Of a stretch of 64,000 nt of DNA, positions 26,948 through 34,263 are shown in pieces. Under the pieces are notes generated by a model, which worked only from the letters and a program-made list of their open reading frames with translations, was not told where the DNA came from and ran no database searches. Origin of the DNA: Ruminococcoides intestinihominis (GTDB lineage: Bacteria > Bacillota > Clostridia > Oscillospirales > Acutalibacteraceae). The stretch spans positions 44,980 to 108,979 of the forward strand of contig NZ_JBBMEY010000003.1 of NCBI RefSeq assembly GCF_040096285.1, in the 5' to 3' direction. Positions within the stretch are counted from its first letter, which is position 1. Each line of letters begins with the position of its first letter. The position numbers were made by a program, and so were the translations under genes.

Positions 26948-27419
26948 ACTTTTCTTAGAAATGACAAGTTACTTTAAAGGTGACCAAAAGCGAATTAACC
27001 ACTTTATTAAGGTTCATTCATTTGCAAAATTAATAGGTGAAGAAGAAAACCTAGACAAAGAAACTATGTTTATTCTTGAAGCATCAGCATTAACCCACGA
27101 TATTGGCATCAAAAAAGGTGAGGAGCTTTATTCAAGAAATGACGGCAAAATTCAAGAAAAGCTAGGTCCTGATGAAGCAGAAAAAATGCTGAGAAAGCTT
27201 AACTTTACAGACAATGTAATTGATAGGGTAAAGTTCCTTATTGCTCATCACCATACATACAGTAACATTGATAGTATGGACTATCAAATACTTGTTGAGT
27301 CAGATTTTTTGGTAAATATTTGTGAGGATAATTTAAGCAAAGACTCAGCAATGAAAATTAAGGAAAAAATCTTTAAAACCCAAACCGGTAAAAAGCTACT
27401 TGAAAACTTATTTATATAG
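26937..27419 (+). CDS. HD-domain phosphohydrolase
   Basis: A 160-aa HD-superfamily protein. Metal ligands are visible as an early H (VHSFAKLIG), the HD pair in SALTHDIG, the HHHTYS segment and a distal D in LVESDFLVN. These proteins usually hydrolyse nucleotides or phosphate esters; the substrate is unknown. It starts within the end of the DUF5662 gene and is followed by a hairpin terminator. Confidence 0.85.
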   Translation: MINKLFLEMTSYFKGDQKRINHFIKVHSFAKLIGEEENLDKETMFILEASALTHDIGIKKGEELYSRNDGKIQEKLGPDEAEKMLRKLNFTDNVIDRVKFLIAHHHTYSNIDSMDYQILVESDFLVNICEDNLSKDSAMKIKEKIFKTQTGKKLLENLFI

Positions 27420-27420
27420 G

Positions 27421-27457
27421 AAAATCACCTACCCAAAGGGATAGGTGATTTTCTTTT
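27421..27457 (+). terminator. Terminator after the HD-domain gene
   Basis: AAATCACCTA / TAGGTGATTT stem followed by TCTTTT. Confidence 0.8.
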
Positions 27458-27506
27458 GAAAGATTCAAATATTTATGTGCAAATAAAATTAACACCAATG
27501 TAAAAA

Positions 27507-27653
27507 CTACTTTTCATCATATATAACTTTCACCTTGCCGTAAGGTGTATTCATTACATATTTTCTTCTGTATTTCGGTTTAGCCTTTATCATCTTGTAC
27601 ATTGCTCTACCGGCATATCCGAAAAATATAAATAAACATAAATTTAAAATCAT
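27507..27653 (-). CDS. 48-aa membrane peptide under a duplicated operator-promoter
   Basis: ATG 27653 gives MILNLCLFIFFGYAGRAMYK and a 48-aa product: one hydrophobic helix (~2-14), a basic stretch (KAKPKYRRKY) and a short polar tail. An AGGGGG ribosome site decides this start. The frame is open upstream to 27716, but that extension would run through the promoter and operator and is rejected. Its promoter (27693-27698) and operator (27710-27725) match those of the Nif11-AEC-WYL operon at 30 kb in sequence and spacing. I do not recognise the peptide; it could be a small regulatory, transporter-associated or toxic membrane peptide. Confidence 0.6.
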   Translation of the reverse strand: MILNLCLFIFFGYAGRAMYKMIKAKPKYRRKYVMNTPYGKVKVIYDEK

Positions 27654-27692
27654 TGTAATCCCCCTAAAAATGTACCTCTTTAAGACAAATAT

Positions 27693-27734
27693 ATAATAAC
27701 ATATTAACTGTCCCATAATTGGGACTTATCTTTT
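27693..27734 (-). promoter_or_regulatory. Operator-promoter of the 48-aa peptide gene
   Basis: Inverted repeat GTCCCA-TAAT-TGGGAC (27710-27725), then an 11-nt gap and an extended -10, TGT-TATTAT (hexamer 27698-27693). AAAAGATAA lies directly upstream of the palindrome. No -35 hexamer is seen; the palindrome occupies its place. Confidence 0.7.
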
Positions 27735-27768
27735 GTTTTAGGGGATTTTTTGAAAAAAATATGAAAGA

Positions 27769-28773
27769 TTACTTATGATTATAAAGATTATTTACATCAG
27801 CAAGTTTCTTAGCATATTCATCAGCTACAAATTGTGGTGAAATAATCTTTACACTATCCCCAAAGCCAAATAGCCAACCAAAGAACTGTGGGCTTAAATC
27901 CACCTTAGTAGTTACAAAGAAACTTTCCTCATCAGCCTTCGAGATAAAAACATTCTTGCCAAATCTATCCATAACAACACCGATAAGGTCATTTCTAAAC
28001 AGTAGTTTAACCTCTACTTCATCACCACCGAACATACCAAAAACCTTTTTTGCATATGTAGCAGGATCACACTTTCTCTCTATACCTTTACTATCAATTT
28101 TTTCATCAAAGACTTCTATTTGTGCCATCTTGTCAACACGATAATGCTTTATCTTTTTATCCTTACTGTCATAACCGATTAGATAATAATTTTCATCATC
28201 AATAGCTAAAAACAATGGTGAAATCTTGTACAGTTTATCTTTCTTCCTTAGAAGTGCCTTTGACTTTGTATTAAAGTCAACTACCCAATGGTAATAATTA
28301 AAAGTAATTTTTTTACCTTCATTAATAGCCTTGTAGATATTGTCTGTATTGTGGTAAATTTTCTCATTCATAGACTTTACACGATTAGCTACAACAACCT
28401 GTCTTTGAAGTTCTTTACCCTCATATTCGGAAGTCAGACTTTCTAACTTTTTAATTAGCTGAACACTTTTCTTCTCAGTAATATATTTACTGCTTTGGAT
28501 AGAATCCACAAGTAGCTTTAATTCAGGCAATTCAAAGGTTCTGCCAAGTAGTTTATAGGAAACATCCTTGCTTTTATACTTATTAATATCAATGCCAAAT
28601 TCTTGCAAAGTCTTTATATCCCTATAAACTGTCTTTCTCTCTACCTCAATATCATTTTTCTCTAAATAATCAATAATTTCATAAACATTCATACCATGGT
28701 CTTCATCTGTTTTTTCATAAAACATCTTAAGAAGATACAGTAGCTTTTGCCTATGATTTTCACTTCTTGCCAT
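27769..28773 (-). CDS. WYL-domain transcriptional regulator
   Basis: A 334-aa DNA-binding regulator. An N-terminal winged HTH (~1-65: EIIDYLEKNDIEVERKTVYRDIKTLQEFG) is followed by a WYL domain (~140-215: ITFNYYHWVVD, YKISPLFLAIDDENYYLIGYD, KHYRVDKMAQIEV) and a WCX-type C-terminal segment (~250-320). WYL proteins sense nucleic acids or nucleotides and act as repressors or activators. It is the third gene of an operon after the Nif11 peptide and the AEC transporter (12-nt gap). Two identical operator types, one ahead of this operon and one just past this gene, are the best candidates for its binding sites. Confidence 0.9.
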   Translation of the reverse strand: MARSENHRQKLLYLLKMFYEKTDEDHGMNVYEIIDYLEKNDIEVERKTVYRDIKTLQEFGIDINKYKSKDVSYKLLGRTFELPELKLLVDSIQSSKYITEKKSVQLIKKLESLTSEYEGKELQRQVVVANRVKSMNEKIYHNTDNIYKAINEGKKITFNYYHWVVDFNTKSKALLRKKDKLYKISPLFLAIDDENYYLIGYDSKDKKIKHYRVDKMAQIEVFDEKIDSKGIERKCDPATYAKKVFGMFGGDEVEVKLLFRNDLIGVVMDRFGKNVFISKADEESFFVTTKVDLSPQFFGWLFGFGDSVKIISPQFVADEYAKKLADVNNLYNHK

Positions 28774-28785
28774 AGAAACATCCCC

Positions 28786-29715
28786 TTATGCAAACATCTG
28801 TGAAATAGCAACAATAGTTGGCATTGTTACAATAGATGCAAGTGTTGTAGCAGAAACCAAGCTAACAGAAAGTGGTACATCTCTGTCATACTTTGTAGCA
28901 AACATTGTAGTTGTAGCTGCTGATGGTGCTGAAGTTGCAATAACTGTTGCCACAAGCATATTGCCCCTTACACCAAAGAGATAAAGCAAGAATAAGGAAA
29001 CTAAAGGTATTGCCACTAACCTTATACCTATACAGAGATAACTGTACTTATCGGTAAACATACTTTTTAGTGAAGTATTGGCAAGTTGACAACCAATGAT
29101 AATCATAGGTATAGGAGTGTTTAACGCACCTAAATAATCAATAGGTGAATAAAGAATAGTTGGCAACTGAATATGGAAAACCCAAAGTAAAATTGCAATA
29201 ACAACACCTACAATACCGGGATTGGTAATCAGCTTTTTAAGGCTAAGTTCCTTTTTGTCACCACTCATTGCAACAAGCCCATAGGTCCAAATAAATATGT
29301 TAAATACTGCAACATAAATTGCACCGTAAAACACACCGTCATTTCCTAAAATTGCCTTTTGAAGTGGCAAACTCATAAACCCACAGTTAGAAAAAATACT
29401 GCCAACCCTAAGGACAACCTTCTTTGCTTCATCTTTGTTCCTAAAAATAAGAGTACAAATCACTATACTGCCAATATGAATTATTGCAACGGACAAAATC
29501 ATAACAAGCATATTAACCAACTTATCGCTTGTAAATTCGCAATTTTGGAATGACACAATAATAACACAAGGTGTTGCCACATAAAGGGCAAGATTTGTTA
29601 AACTTTTTATAGCTTTGTCACTTATCAGCGTAGCTTTTTTGCATACAAATCCAACACCGATAAGTATAAACAAAACCACTACTTGCTGACCTACAGTTAA
29701 GAAATTGCTTATCAT
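28786..29715 (-). CDS. AEC (auxin efflux carrier) family transporter
   Basis: A 309-aa membrane protein with ~10 helices in the AEC two-half layout. Typical segments are VGFVCKKATLISDKAIKSLTNLALYVATPCVIIVSF in the first half and PIPMIIIGCQLANTSLKSMF, ATSAPSAATTTMFATKYD in the second. Known bacterial AEC members move malate, malonate or similar organic acids; the substrate here is not known. It overlaps the Nif11 peptide gene by ATGA and precedes the WYL regulator, so all three should be cotranscribed. Confidence 0.9.
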   Translation of the reverse strand: MISNFLTVGQQVVVLFILIGVGFVCKKATLISDKAIKSLTNLALYVATPCVIIVSFQNCEFTSDKLVNMLVMILSVAIIHIGSIVICTLIFRNKDEAKKVVLRVGSIFSNCGFMSLPLQKAILGNDGVFYGAIYVAVFNIFIWTYGLVAMSGDKKELSLKKLITNPGIVGVVIAILLWVFHIQLPTILYSPIDYLGALNTPIPMIIIGCQLANTSLKSMFTDKYSYLCIGIRLVAIPLVSLFLLYLFGVRGNMLVATVIATSAPSAATTTMFATKYDRDVPLSVSLVSATTLASIVTMPTIVAISQMFA

Positions 29716-29990
29716 TTCATACCCTCCAATGATGCAAAAAACATATCATAGGCATCGTCCCATCCGTCAATAGAACAAACACCACCACCATTTACGGAAC
29801 GCATCTTAGAGTCATTCATTTCCTGACCGTAAGCAAAAAGTTCACCAAGATAAATTTCATATCCAAGGCTAATACAAGTGTCACAAAAACACTTCATAGG
29901 GTCCTCTGAATTTCTGGTTTCCAGCAGCCTATTTCTTAAGTTTTCATCCTTACTTGCATCTTCAAGTAACCGTTGTAGCTTTTCTTCCAC
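29712..29990 (-). CDS. Nif11-like leader peptide protein (orphan RiPP-precursor type)
   Basis: A 92-aa protein resembling the Nif11-like leader family: LQRLLEDASKDENLRNRLLE, then CISLGYEIYLGEL and a closing region SKMRSVNGGG (62-70) like the double-Gly cleavage site of these leaders. The predicted core is the 22 residues after GGG and has one Cys (Cys72), Trp77 and several acidic residues. An added KCFCDTC cluster (33-39) is unusual. The start is GTG 29990, 8 nt after AGGAG; the ATG at 29998 meets a stop at once. No modification enzyme or peptidase-transporter gene is nearby. It could instead be a non-RiPP Nif11 domain protein. Confidence 0.72.
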   Translation of the reverse strand: MEEKLQRLLEDASKDENLRNRLLETRNSEDPMKCFCDTCISLGYEIYLGELFAYGQEMNDSKMRSVNGGGVCSIDGWDDAYDMFFASLEGMK

Positions 29991-30005
29991 TACTTCATCT
30001 CCTAT

Positions 30006-30047
30006 ATAATATCACATTCACTGTCCCAAATATGGGACTTATCTTTT
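30006..30047 (-). promoter_or_regulatory. Operator-promoter of the Nif11-AEC-WYL operon
   Basis: Inverted repeat GTCCCA-AATA-TGGGAC (30023-30038), an 11-nt gap and an extended -10, TGA-TATTAT (hexamer 30011-30006), with AAAAGATAA directly upstream. Spacing and flanks match the copy at 27693-27734. AGGAG and the GTG start follow. Confidence 0.75.
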
Positions 30048-30262
30048 ACATTTCACTACTATTATATAATTTTTACAATAGATTTGCAATTTTTCGTTAA
30101 AGCCGCCTAAATTTCACCTTAAATTTGTTGCAGTATGAATAATAAATGAAAGATTTTTGTTGATAACTACTGAAATCGACAAAATCTTTTGTAACAATTG
30201 TGCAAACGAATATTTTACAAAACAACATATCTGTACAGATTTCCGAATTTTGCCACAATAAA
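30048..30262. other. AT-rich intergenic stretch
   Basis: Between the divergent Nif11 and H1-like genes. Beyond the two promoters at its ends I see no gene, RNA motif or repeat. Confidence 0.5.
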
Positions 30263-30291
30263 TTGACTTAACATTGTAAAAATCTTATAAT
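30263..30291 (+). promoter_or_regulatory. Promoter of the H1-like protein gene
   Basis: -35 TTGACT (30263-30268), 17-nt spacer, -10 TATAAT (30286-30291). Confidence 0.85.
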
Positions 30292-30342
30292 TTTAACATA
30301 AGGCATATTACTGCCGTATATATTGAAAGAAGGTTTTTCATA

Positions 30343-30954
30343 ATGGCAACAAAAAAGACTACAGCCTCTAAGGCAGTAAAGGCTACTACAACTACTGCAA
30401 AGGCTGACGCAAAAACAGAAAAGGTAGCTACAGTTGCTACTAAGGCTACTGAAAAGGTAACTGCTCCTGTTAAGGCAGAAGCTACTAAGAAAGTAGAAAC
30501 AAAGACAGTTGAAACTAAGGTTGCACCAAAGGCTACAACTGCAGAAGTTAAGGCTGAACCTAAGAAAGCTGAAAAGGTAGAAGAAAAGAAAGTAGAAAAG
30601 GTTGCAGAAAAAGCACCTGCAAAGAAAACTACTGCTAAAAAGACTACTACAAAGAAAACAGCTACTAAGAAAACTACAACTAAGACACCTACAAAGAAGA
30701 TTACAGAAAAGACTCCTTCAAAGAGAGTTCCTTCAGCTAAGAAGGCAGAAACTCCTGCTAAGGTAGAAACTGCTGTAAAGGTATTTGTTGAATATAACGG
30801 TGCTAAAGTTGCTCTTGAAGATGTTATCAACAATGTTAAAATTGTTAATGGTAAAGACGCAAAGGAAATCACTGTATATCTAAAGCCTGAGGATCAGAAA
30901 GCATATTTTGTTGCCGATGGCGAAGCAAAAGAAATGGATGTTTTCTTCTGCTAA
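30343..30954 (+). CDS. Histone H1-like Lys/Ala/Thr-rich protein with DUF6465-type C-terminus
   Basis: A 203-aa protein. Residues 1-~140 are low complexity, built of K, A, T, V and E (repeats such as AKKTTTKKTATKKTTTK), like the tails of bacterial H1/AlgP-type DNA-binding proteins. Residues ~143-203 form a compact domain (VFVEYNGAKVALEDVINNVK, KEITVYLKPEDQKAYFVADG) that matches DUF6465. It is probably a nucleoid-associated or nucleic-acid-binding protein; the basic tail would bind DNA non-specifically. Its strong promoter and AGAAAGG site suggest high expression. Monocistronic, with a terminator downstream. The long reverse frame over it is an artefact of the repeats. Confidence 0.8.
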   Translation: MATKKTTASKAVKATTTTAKADAKTEKVATVATKATEKVTAPVKAEATKKVETKTVETKVAPKATTAEVKAEPKKAEKVEEKKVEKVAEKAPAKKTTAKKTTTKKTATKKTTTKTPTKKITEKTPSKRVPSAKKAETPAKVETAVKVFVEYNGAKVALEDVINNVKIVNGKDAKEITVYLKPEDQKAYFVADGEAKEMDVFFC

Positions 30955-30973
30955 TTTCATATAGCTATTTACT

Positions 30974-31010
30974 TAAACCACTTGTATTTATGCAAGTGGT
31001 TTTTCTTTTG
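30974..31010 (+). terminator. Terminator after the H1-like gene
   Basis: AACCACTTG / CAAGTGGTT stem followed by TTTCTTTTG. Confidence 0.88.
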
Positions 31011-31029
31011 TTTTTAACATAATTTTTCA

Positions 31030-31059
31030 TTGACAAGATTGTTTTATAAGGTGTACAAT
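31030..31059 (+). promoter_or_regulatory. Promoter of the mgtE leader
   Basis: -35 TTGACA (31030-31035), 18-nt spacer, -10 TACAAT (31054-31059). It gives a leader of about 190 nt before mgtE. Confidence 0.8.
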
Positions 31060-31065
31060 AATAAT

Positions 31066-31253
31066 AGCCCTATTGGGCAAATTTTTATGTAATTGAGGTG
31101 AAATCGTGGACGCTGGAGGTAGTTTAGGCTCGGTTCCCGGGAAAAGCACAAAGATGTTCTGTGGACTTCTAGGGTTCATAGATTTCTTTTAGATTTTTTC
31201 GGGGAAAGATTCTTTACTTTGACTAAAATTTAAATAAGAAAGGAGTTTTCCCC
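31066..31253 (+). promoter_or_regulatory. Long structured leader RNA of mgtE, class not recognised
   Basis: A non-coding leader of ~188 nt ahead of a Mg2+ channel gene. Visible elements: hairpin GCCC-TATT-GGGC with a T run near the start; CTCGG-TTC-CCGGG (~31130-31142); GTGGAC occurring twice; and TTTTCCCC (31246-31253) directly between the Shine-Dalgarno and ATG. That last element can pair with GGGGAAA (31201-31207) or with GGGAAAA (31139-31145), so two mutually exclusive folds could control access to the start. The usual Mg2+ riboswitch (M-box, GTTAGGTGAGGCTCCT core) is not recognisable. A metal- or ligand-sensing leader is plausible but unproven. Confidence 0.5.
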
Positions 31254-32636
31254 ATGGAAACAACAAGTACTGTTACTTTGCAAGATACTATTGAAACTCT
31301 GCTAAAGAGCAAGAAGTATGCAACATTGCGTGACATACTTACAACAATGAATCCTGTGGATATTGCCGCAATTTTTGAAGAACTTCAAGATGAGAAAATG
31401 CCACTTCTCTACAGACTATTGCCAAAAGATATTGCTGCCGATACTTTCGTAGAAATGGATGACGAAACCCAAAAGTTTCTTATTCATTCACTAAGTGATA
31501 CTGAGCTTAAAGAAGTTTTGGACGATATGTTCCTTGATGATATGGTTGATATGATTGAAGAAATGCCTGCTAATGTAGTTAAGCGTATTCTTCGTCAAAG
31601 TTCTCCGGAAGAAAGAAAACAAATTAATATGTTGCTGAAATTTCCAGAGGATTCAGCCGGTTCAATTATGACAACTGAGCTTGTTATTTTGCGACCTAGT
31701 ATGACTGCCGAAGAGGCAATCAAAAGAATCAGAAGAACAGGTGTTGATAAAGAAACTATCTACACTTGTTATGTTGCCGATAATCTAAGTAAACTTATCG
31801 GTATTATCACTATTAAAGATTTGCTACTTGCTGATGATGATACAAAGGTTTCTGAACTTATGGACACCAATGTTATCTCTGTTATGACACTAACCGACCA
31901 GGAAGAAGTAGCAAGTATTATTAAGAAATATGACTTCCTAGCAGTACCGGTAGTTGATAAAGAAAATCGTCTTGTTGGTATTATCACAGTTGATGATGCC
32001 GTTGATGTTATGCAAGAAGAGGCTACCGAGGATATTCAGAAAATGGCTGCTATCACACCTAATACCGATACACCATACCTAAAGATAGGTATTTTCGAAA
32101 CATGGAAAAGCCGTATTCCTTGGCTACTGTTACTGATGATTTCTGCCACATTTACAGGTATGATTATCAGTTCATTCGAAGACGCTTTGGCTTCTTCTGT
32201 TGTACTGACTGCATTTATTCCAATGCTTATGGATACAGGTGGTAACTCAGGTAGTCAGTCCTCAGTTACAATTATTCGTGCATTGTCACTACATGAAATA
32301 CAGTTTAAAGACCTTGTAAAAGTCATATGGAAAGAAGTTAGAGTTGCCCTAATGTGTGGTGTTGCTCTTTCCCTTGCTGCTTTTGCAAAGGTAATACTGG
32401 TTGACAGAATTCTCCTAGGCAACCCTGATGTTACTGTTTATGTTGCATTGGTAGTTTGTTTAACTCTTGCAATTACTGTTGTTGTAGCCAAAATCATAGG
32501 TTGTTGTTTGCCTATGTTTGCTTACAAGTTAGGATTTGACCCTGCTGTTATGGCATCACCGTTTATCACAACAATTGTTGACGCAGTGAGCCTTGTTGTT
32601 TATTTCTTAATTGCAACAAGTATTTTACACTTATAA
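31254..32636 (+). CDS. mgtE: Magnesium transporter MgtE
   Basis: A 460-aa homodimeric Mg2+-selective channel. The cytosolic N-domain (~20-130) leads to two CBS domains (~135-255), with IGIITIKDLL and VGIITVDDAVDVM; a plug-helix region follows (EATEDIQKMAAI), then five membrane helices (~285-460). The pore motif region LMDTGGNSGSQSSVTIIRAL is present. ATG follows AAAGGAG, separated from it by TTTTCCCC. Family length is normal. It is controlled by the long leader above and followed by a terminator. Confidence 0.95.
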   Translation: METTSTVTLQDTIETLLKSKKYATLRDILTTMNPVDIAAIFEELQDEKMPLLYRLLPKDIAADTFVEMDDETQKFLIHSLSDTELKEVLDDMFLDDMVDMIEEMPANVVKRILRQSSPEERKQINMLLKFPEDSAGSIMTTELVILRPSMTAEEAIKRIRRTGVDKETIYTCYVADNLSKLIGIITIKDLLLADDDTKVSELMDTNVISVMTLTDQEEVASIIKKYDFLAVPVVDKENRLVGIITVDDAVDVMQEEATEDIQKMAAITPNTDTPYLKIGIFETWKSRIPWLLLLMISATFTGMIISSFEDALASSVVLTAFIPMLMDTGGNSGSQSSVTIIRALSLHEIQFKDLVKVIWKEVRVALMCGVALSLAAFAKVILVDRILLGNPDVTVYVALVVCLTLAITVVVAKIIGCCLPMFAYKLGFDPAVMASPFITTIVDAVSLVVYFLIATSILHL

Positions 32637-32647
32637 TTTAACCATTA

Positions 32648-32706
32648 AATCACCTTTCATTTTTACAATAGACTTCAACATTTTATTGTATTTTGAAAGG
32701 TGTTTT
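32648..32706 (+). terminator. Terminator of mgtE
   Basis: CACCTTTCA and TGAAAGGTG arms with an inner ACAATA/TATTGT pairing, followed by TTTTTT. Confidence 0.75.
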
Positions 32707-32729
32707 TTATTTTCCTCATTAATAAAAGT

Positions 32730-32760
32730 AACCCTTTACCGAGTGGCAAAGGGTTTTCCT
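32730..32760. terminator. Terminator between mgtE and nth
   Basis: AACCCTTT / AAAGGGTT stem with T-rich ends on both strands; it lies at the 3' end of nth. Confidence 0.75.
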
Positions 32761-32761
32761 T

Positions 32762-33388
32762 TTAAATATTCTTTTTACAAAAATCTTTCATACAACACTG
32801 TTCACACTTAGGCTTTCTTGCGTCACAAGTTTTTCTGCCGTGAAGTACAATTCTGTGGCAAAAGTCATTACTTTCTTCCGGAGGAAGTAAATCTCTAAGT
32901 ATAAACTCTATTTTCTTTGGGTCTTTCTCATTATGCAAACCTAATCTTCTTGTAATACGGATACAGTGAGTATCAACAACTACTGCCGGTTTACCGAAAA
33001 TATCACCCATTACAAGGTTAGCAGTTTTTCTGCCTATACCGGGAAGTTTGATTAGTTCTTCCAATGTATCAGGCACAACACCGTTGTACTGTTCTGTTAA
33101 GGCTTTACCCATTGCAACAAGGGACTTAGCCTTAGTCTTATACAGTCCACAGGACTTTATTAATTCTTCAACATCCTCTACATTTGCATTGGCAAAATCC
33201 TCAGCACATTTATACTTTTCAAATAGGGCAGGTGTTACCATATTTACTCTTGCATCGGTACATTGTGCTGCAAGTCTTGTGGCAACTAATAGTTGCAGTG
33301 GGTCTTTATATGTCAGCGAGCAGATTGCATCAGGAAATTCTTTTTTCAGTGCATCTACTGCAAGAAGTGCAATTTCTTTCTTAGTCAT
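32762..33388 (-). CDS. nth: Endonuclease III
   Basis: A 208-aa DNA glycosylase/AP lyase that removes oxidised pyrimidines. The helix-hairpin-helix LPGIGRKTANLV contains the catalytic Lys, and VVDTHCIRI the catalytic Asp. The 4Fe-4S cluster motif C-x6-C-x2-C-x5-C is at the C-terminus (CDARKPKCEQCCMKDFC). Family length is normal. Monocistronic, with its terminator shared with the mgtE side. Confidence 0.96.
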   Translation of the reverse strand: MTKKEIALLAVDALKKEFPDAICSLTYKDPLQLLVATRLAAQCTDARVNMVTPALFEKYKCAEDFANANVEDVEELIKSCGLYKTKAKSLVAMGKALTEQYNGVVPDTLEELIKLPGIGRKTANLVMGDIFGKPAVVVDTHCIRITRRLGLHNEKDPKKIEFILRDLLPPEESNDFCHRIVLHGRKTCDARKPKCEQCCMKDFCKKNI

Positions 33389-33486
33389 AGCTTTTCCTCA
33401 TTAATAAAATATTTACTTCATTATATCACAGTAAATTTTCATTGCAAATATTTATTTACTATGTTAAAATCCACTTAGGTGATAAT

Positions 33487-34218
33487 ATGTTTAAAAACTA
33501 CATTTTTGATTTATACGGAACACTAATCGACATTAACACAGATGAGTGGAGTGACGATTTGTGGGAAAAGATGGCACTATTTTACAGTTATAAAGGTGCT
33601 AAATACACAGGCAAAGAATTTCACAAAGAATATAATCGTCTTTGTAAGGAAGAAAAGGCAAGAATCAAGGCTGTTCATCCTGAATACAAAAATAATGTTG
33701 ACATTAAGATTGAAAAGGTTTTCAAGGAACTTTTCAACCTAAAAAATGTTGAAGTAACTGATGAAGAAGTACTGAATGTATGTGCAATCTTCCGTTGCTA
33801 CTCAACAAAATATGTTAAGCTGTATGACGGTGTAATTGATTTACTGGACACACTAAAGGCTAAAGGCAAAAAGATTTTCTTGCTATCAAATGCACAAAGA
33901 AGTTTCACTATGAATGAAATGAATATGCTGGGACTAACACCATATTTTGATGGTATTTTTATCAGTTCAGACAGAGAAGTAAGTAAGCCTAATCCTTGTT
34001 TCTACAACGGTCTAATCGAAGAATACGGACTTGACAAAAAGGAATGTGTAATGATTGGTAATGACTACAAGGCTGACATTAACGGCAGTAAAAGAGCAGG
34101 TATTAAGAGCCTATACATTCATCAATCAATCAGTCCTGAAATTAAAGGAAAAGTAAATACACCATACCAGATTATGGACGGTAATGTTTACAAAATTAAG
34201 GAACTAATCGTAAAATAG
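33487..34218 (+). CDS. HAD-superfamily hydrolase
   Basis: A 243-aa HAD subfamily IA enzyme: motif I FDLYGTLIDINTD, motif II FLLSNAQRS, motif III lysine in SKPNPCFYN, motif IV MIGNDYKADINGS. DLYGTL, with Tyr after the nucleophile Asp, occurs in several phosphoglycolate phosphatase-like members. The substrate is unknown. ATG 33487 is preferred to the upstream open frame (33442) because GGTGATAAT precedes it and the protein then begins MFKNYIFDLYGT. Confidence 0.85.
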   Translation: MFKNYIFDLYGTLIDINTDEWSDDLWEKMALFYSYKGAKYTGKEFHKEYNRLCKEEKARIKAVHPEYKNNVDIKIEKVFKELFNLKNVEVTDEEVLNVCAIFRCYSTKYVKLYDGVIDLLDTLKAKGKKIFLLSNAQRSFTMNEMNMLGLTPYFDGIFISSDREVSKPNPCFYNGLIEEYGLDKKECVMIGNDYKADINGSKRAGIKSLYIHQSISPEIKGKVNTPYQIMDGNVYKIKELIVK

Positions 34219-34227
34219 CAGATAGTA

Positions 34228-34260
34228 ACAAAGCCTTATCCACAAGGATAAGGCTTTTAA
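34228..34260 (+). terminator. Terminator after the HAD gene
   Basis: AAGCCTTATCC-ACAA-GGATAAGGCTTTT. Confidence 0.88.
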
Positions 34261-34263
34261 AAA

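Noticed and set aside
30285..30872. 195-aa minus-strand ORF over the H1-like gene
   Set aside because: A shadow frame produced by the AAG/ACT repeats; no start signals, and the composition (V, F, A) is the complement of the Lys/Thr-rich tail.
31066..31253. M-box (ykoK) Mg2+ riboswitch ahead of mgtE
   Set aside because: The conserved GTTAGGTGAGGCTCCT-type core and downstream CGCTGCTGCC are not found; kept as an unclassified leader.
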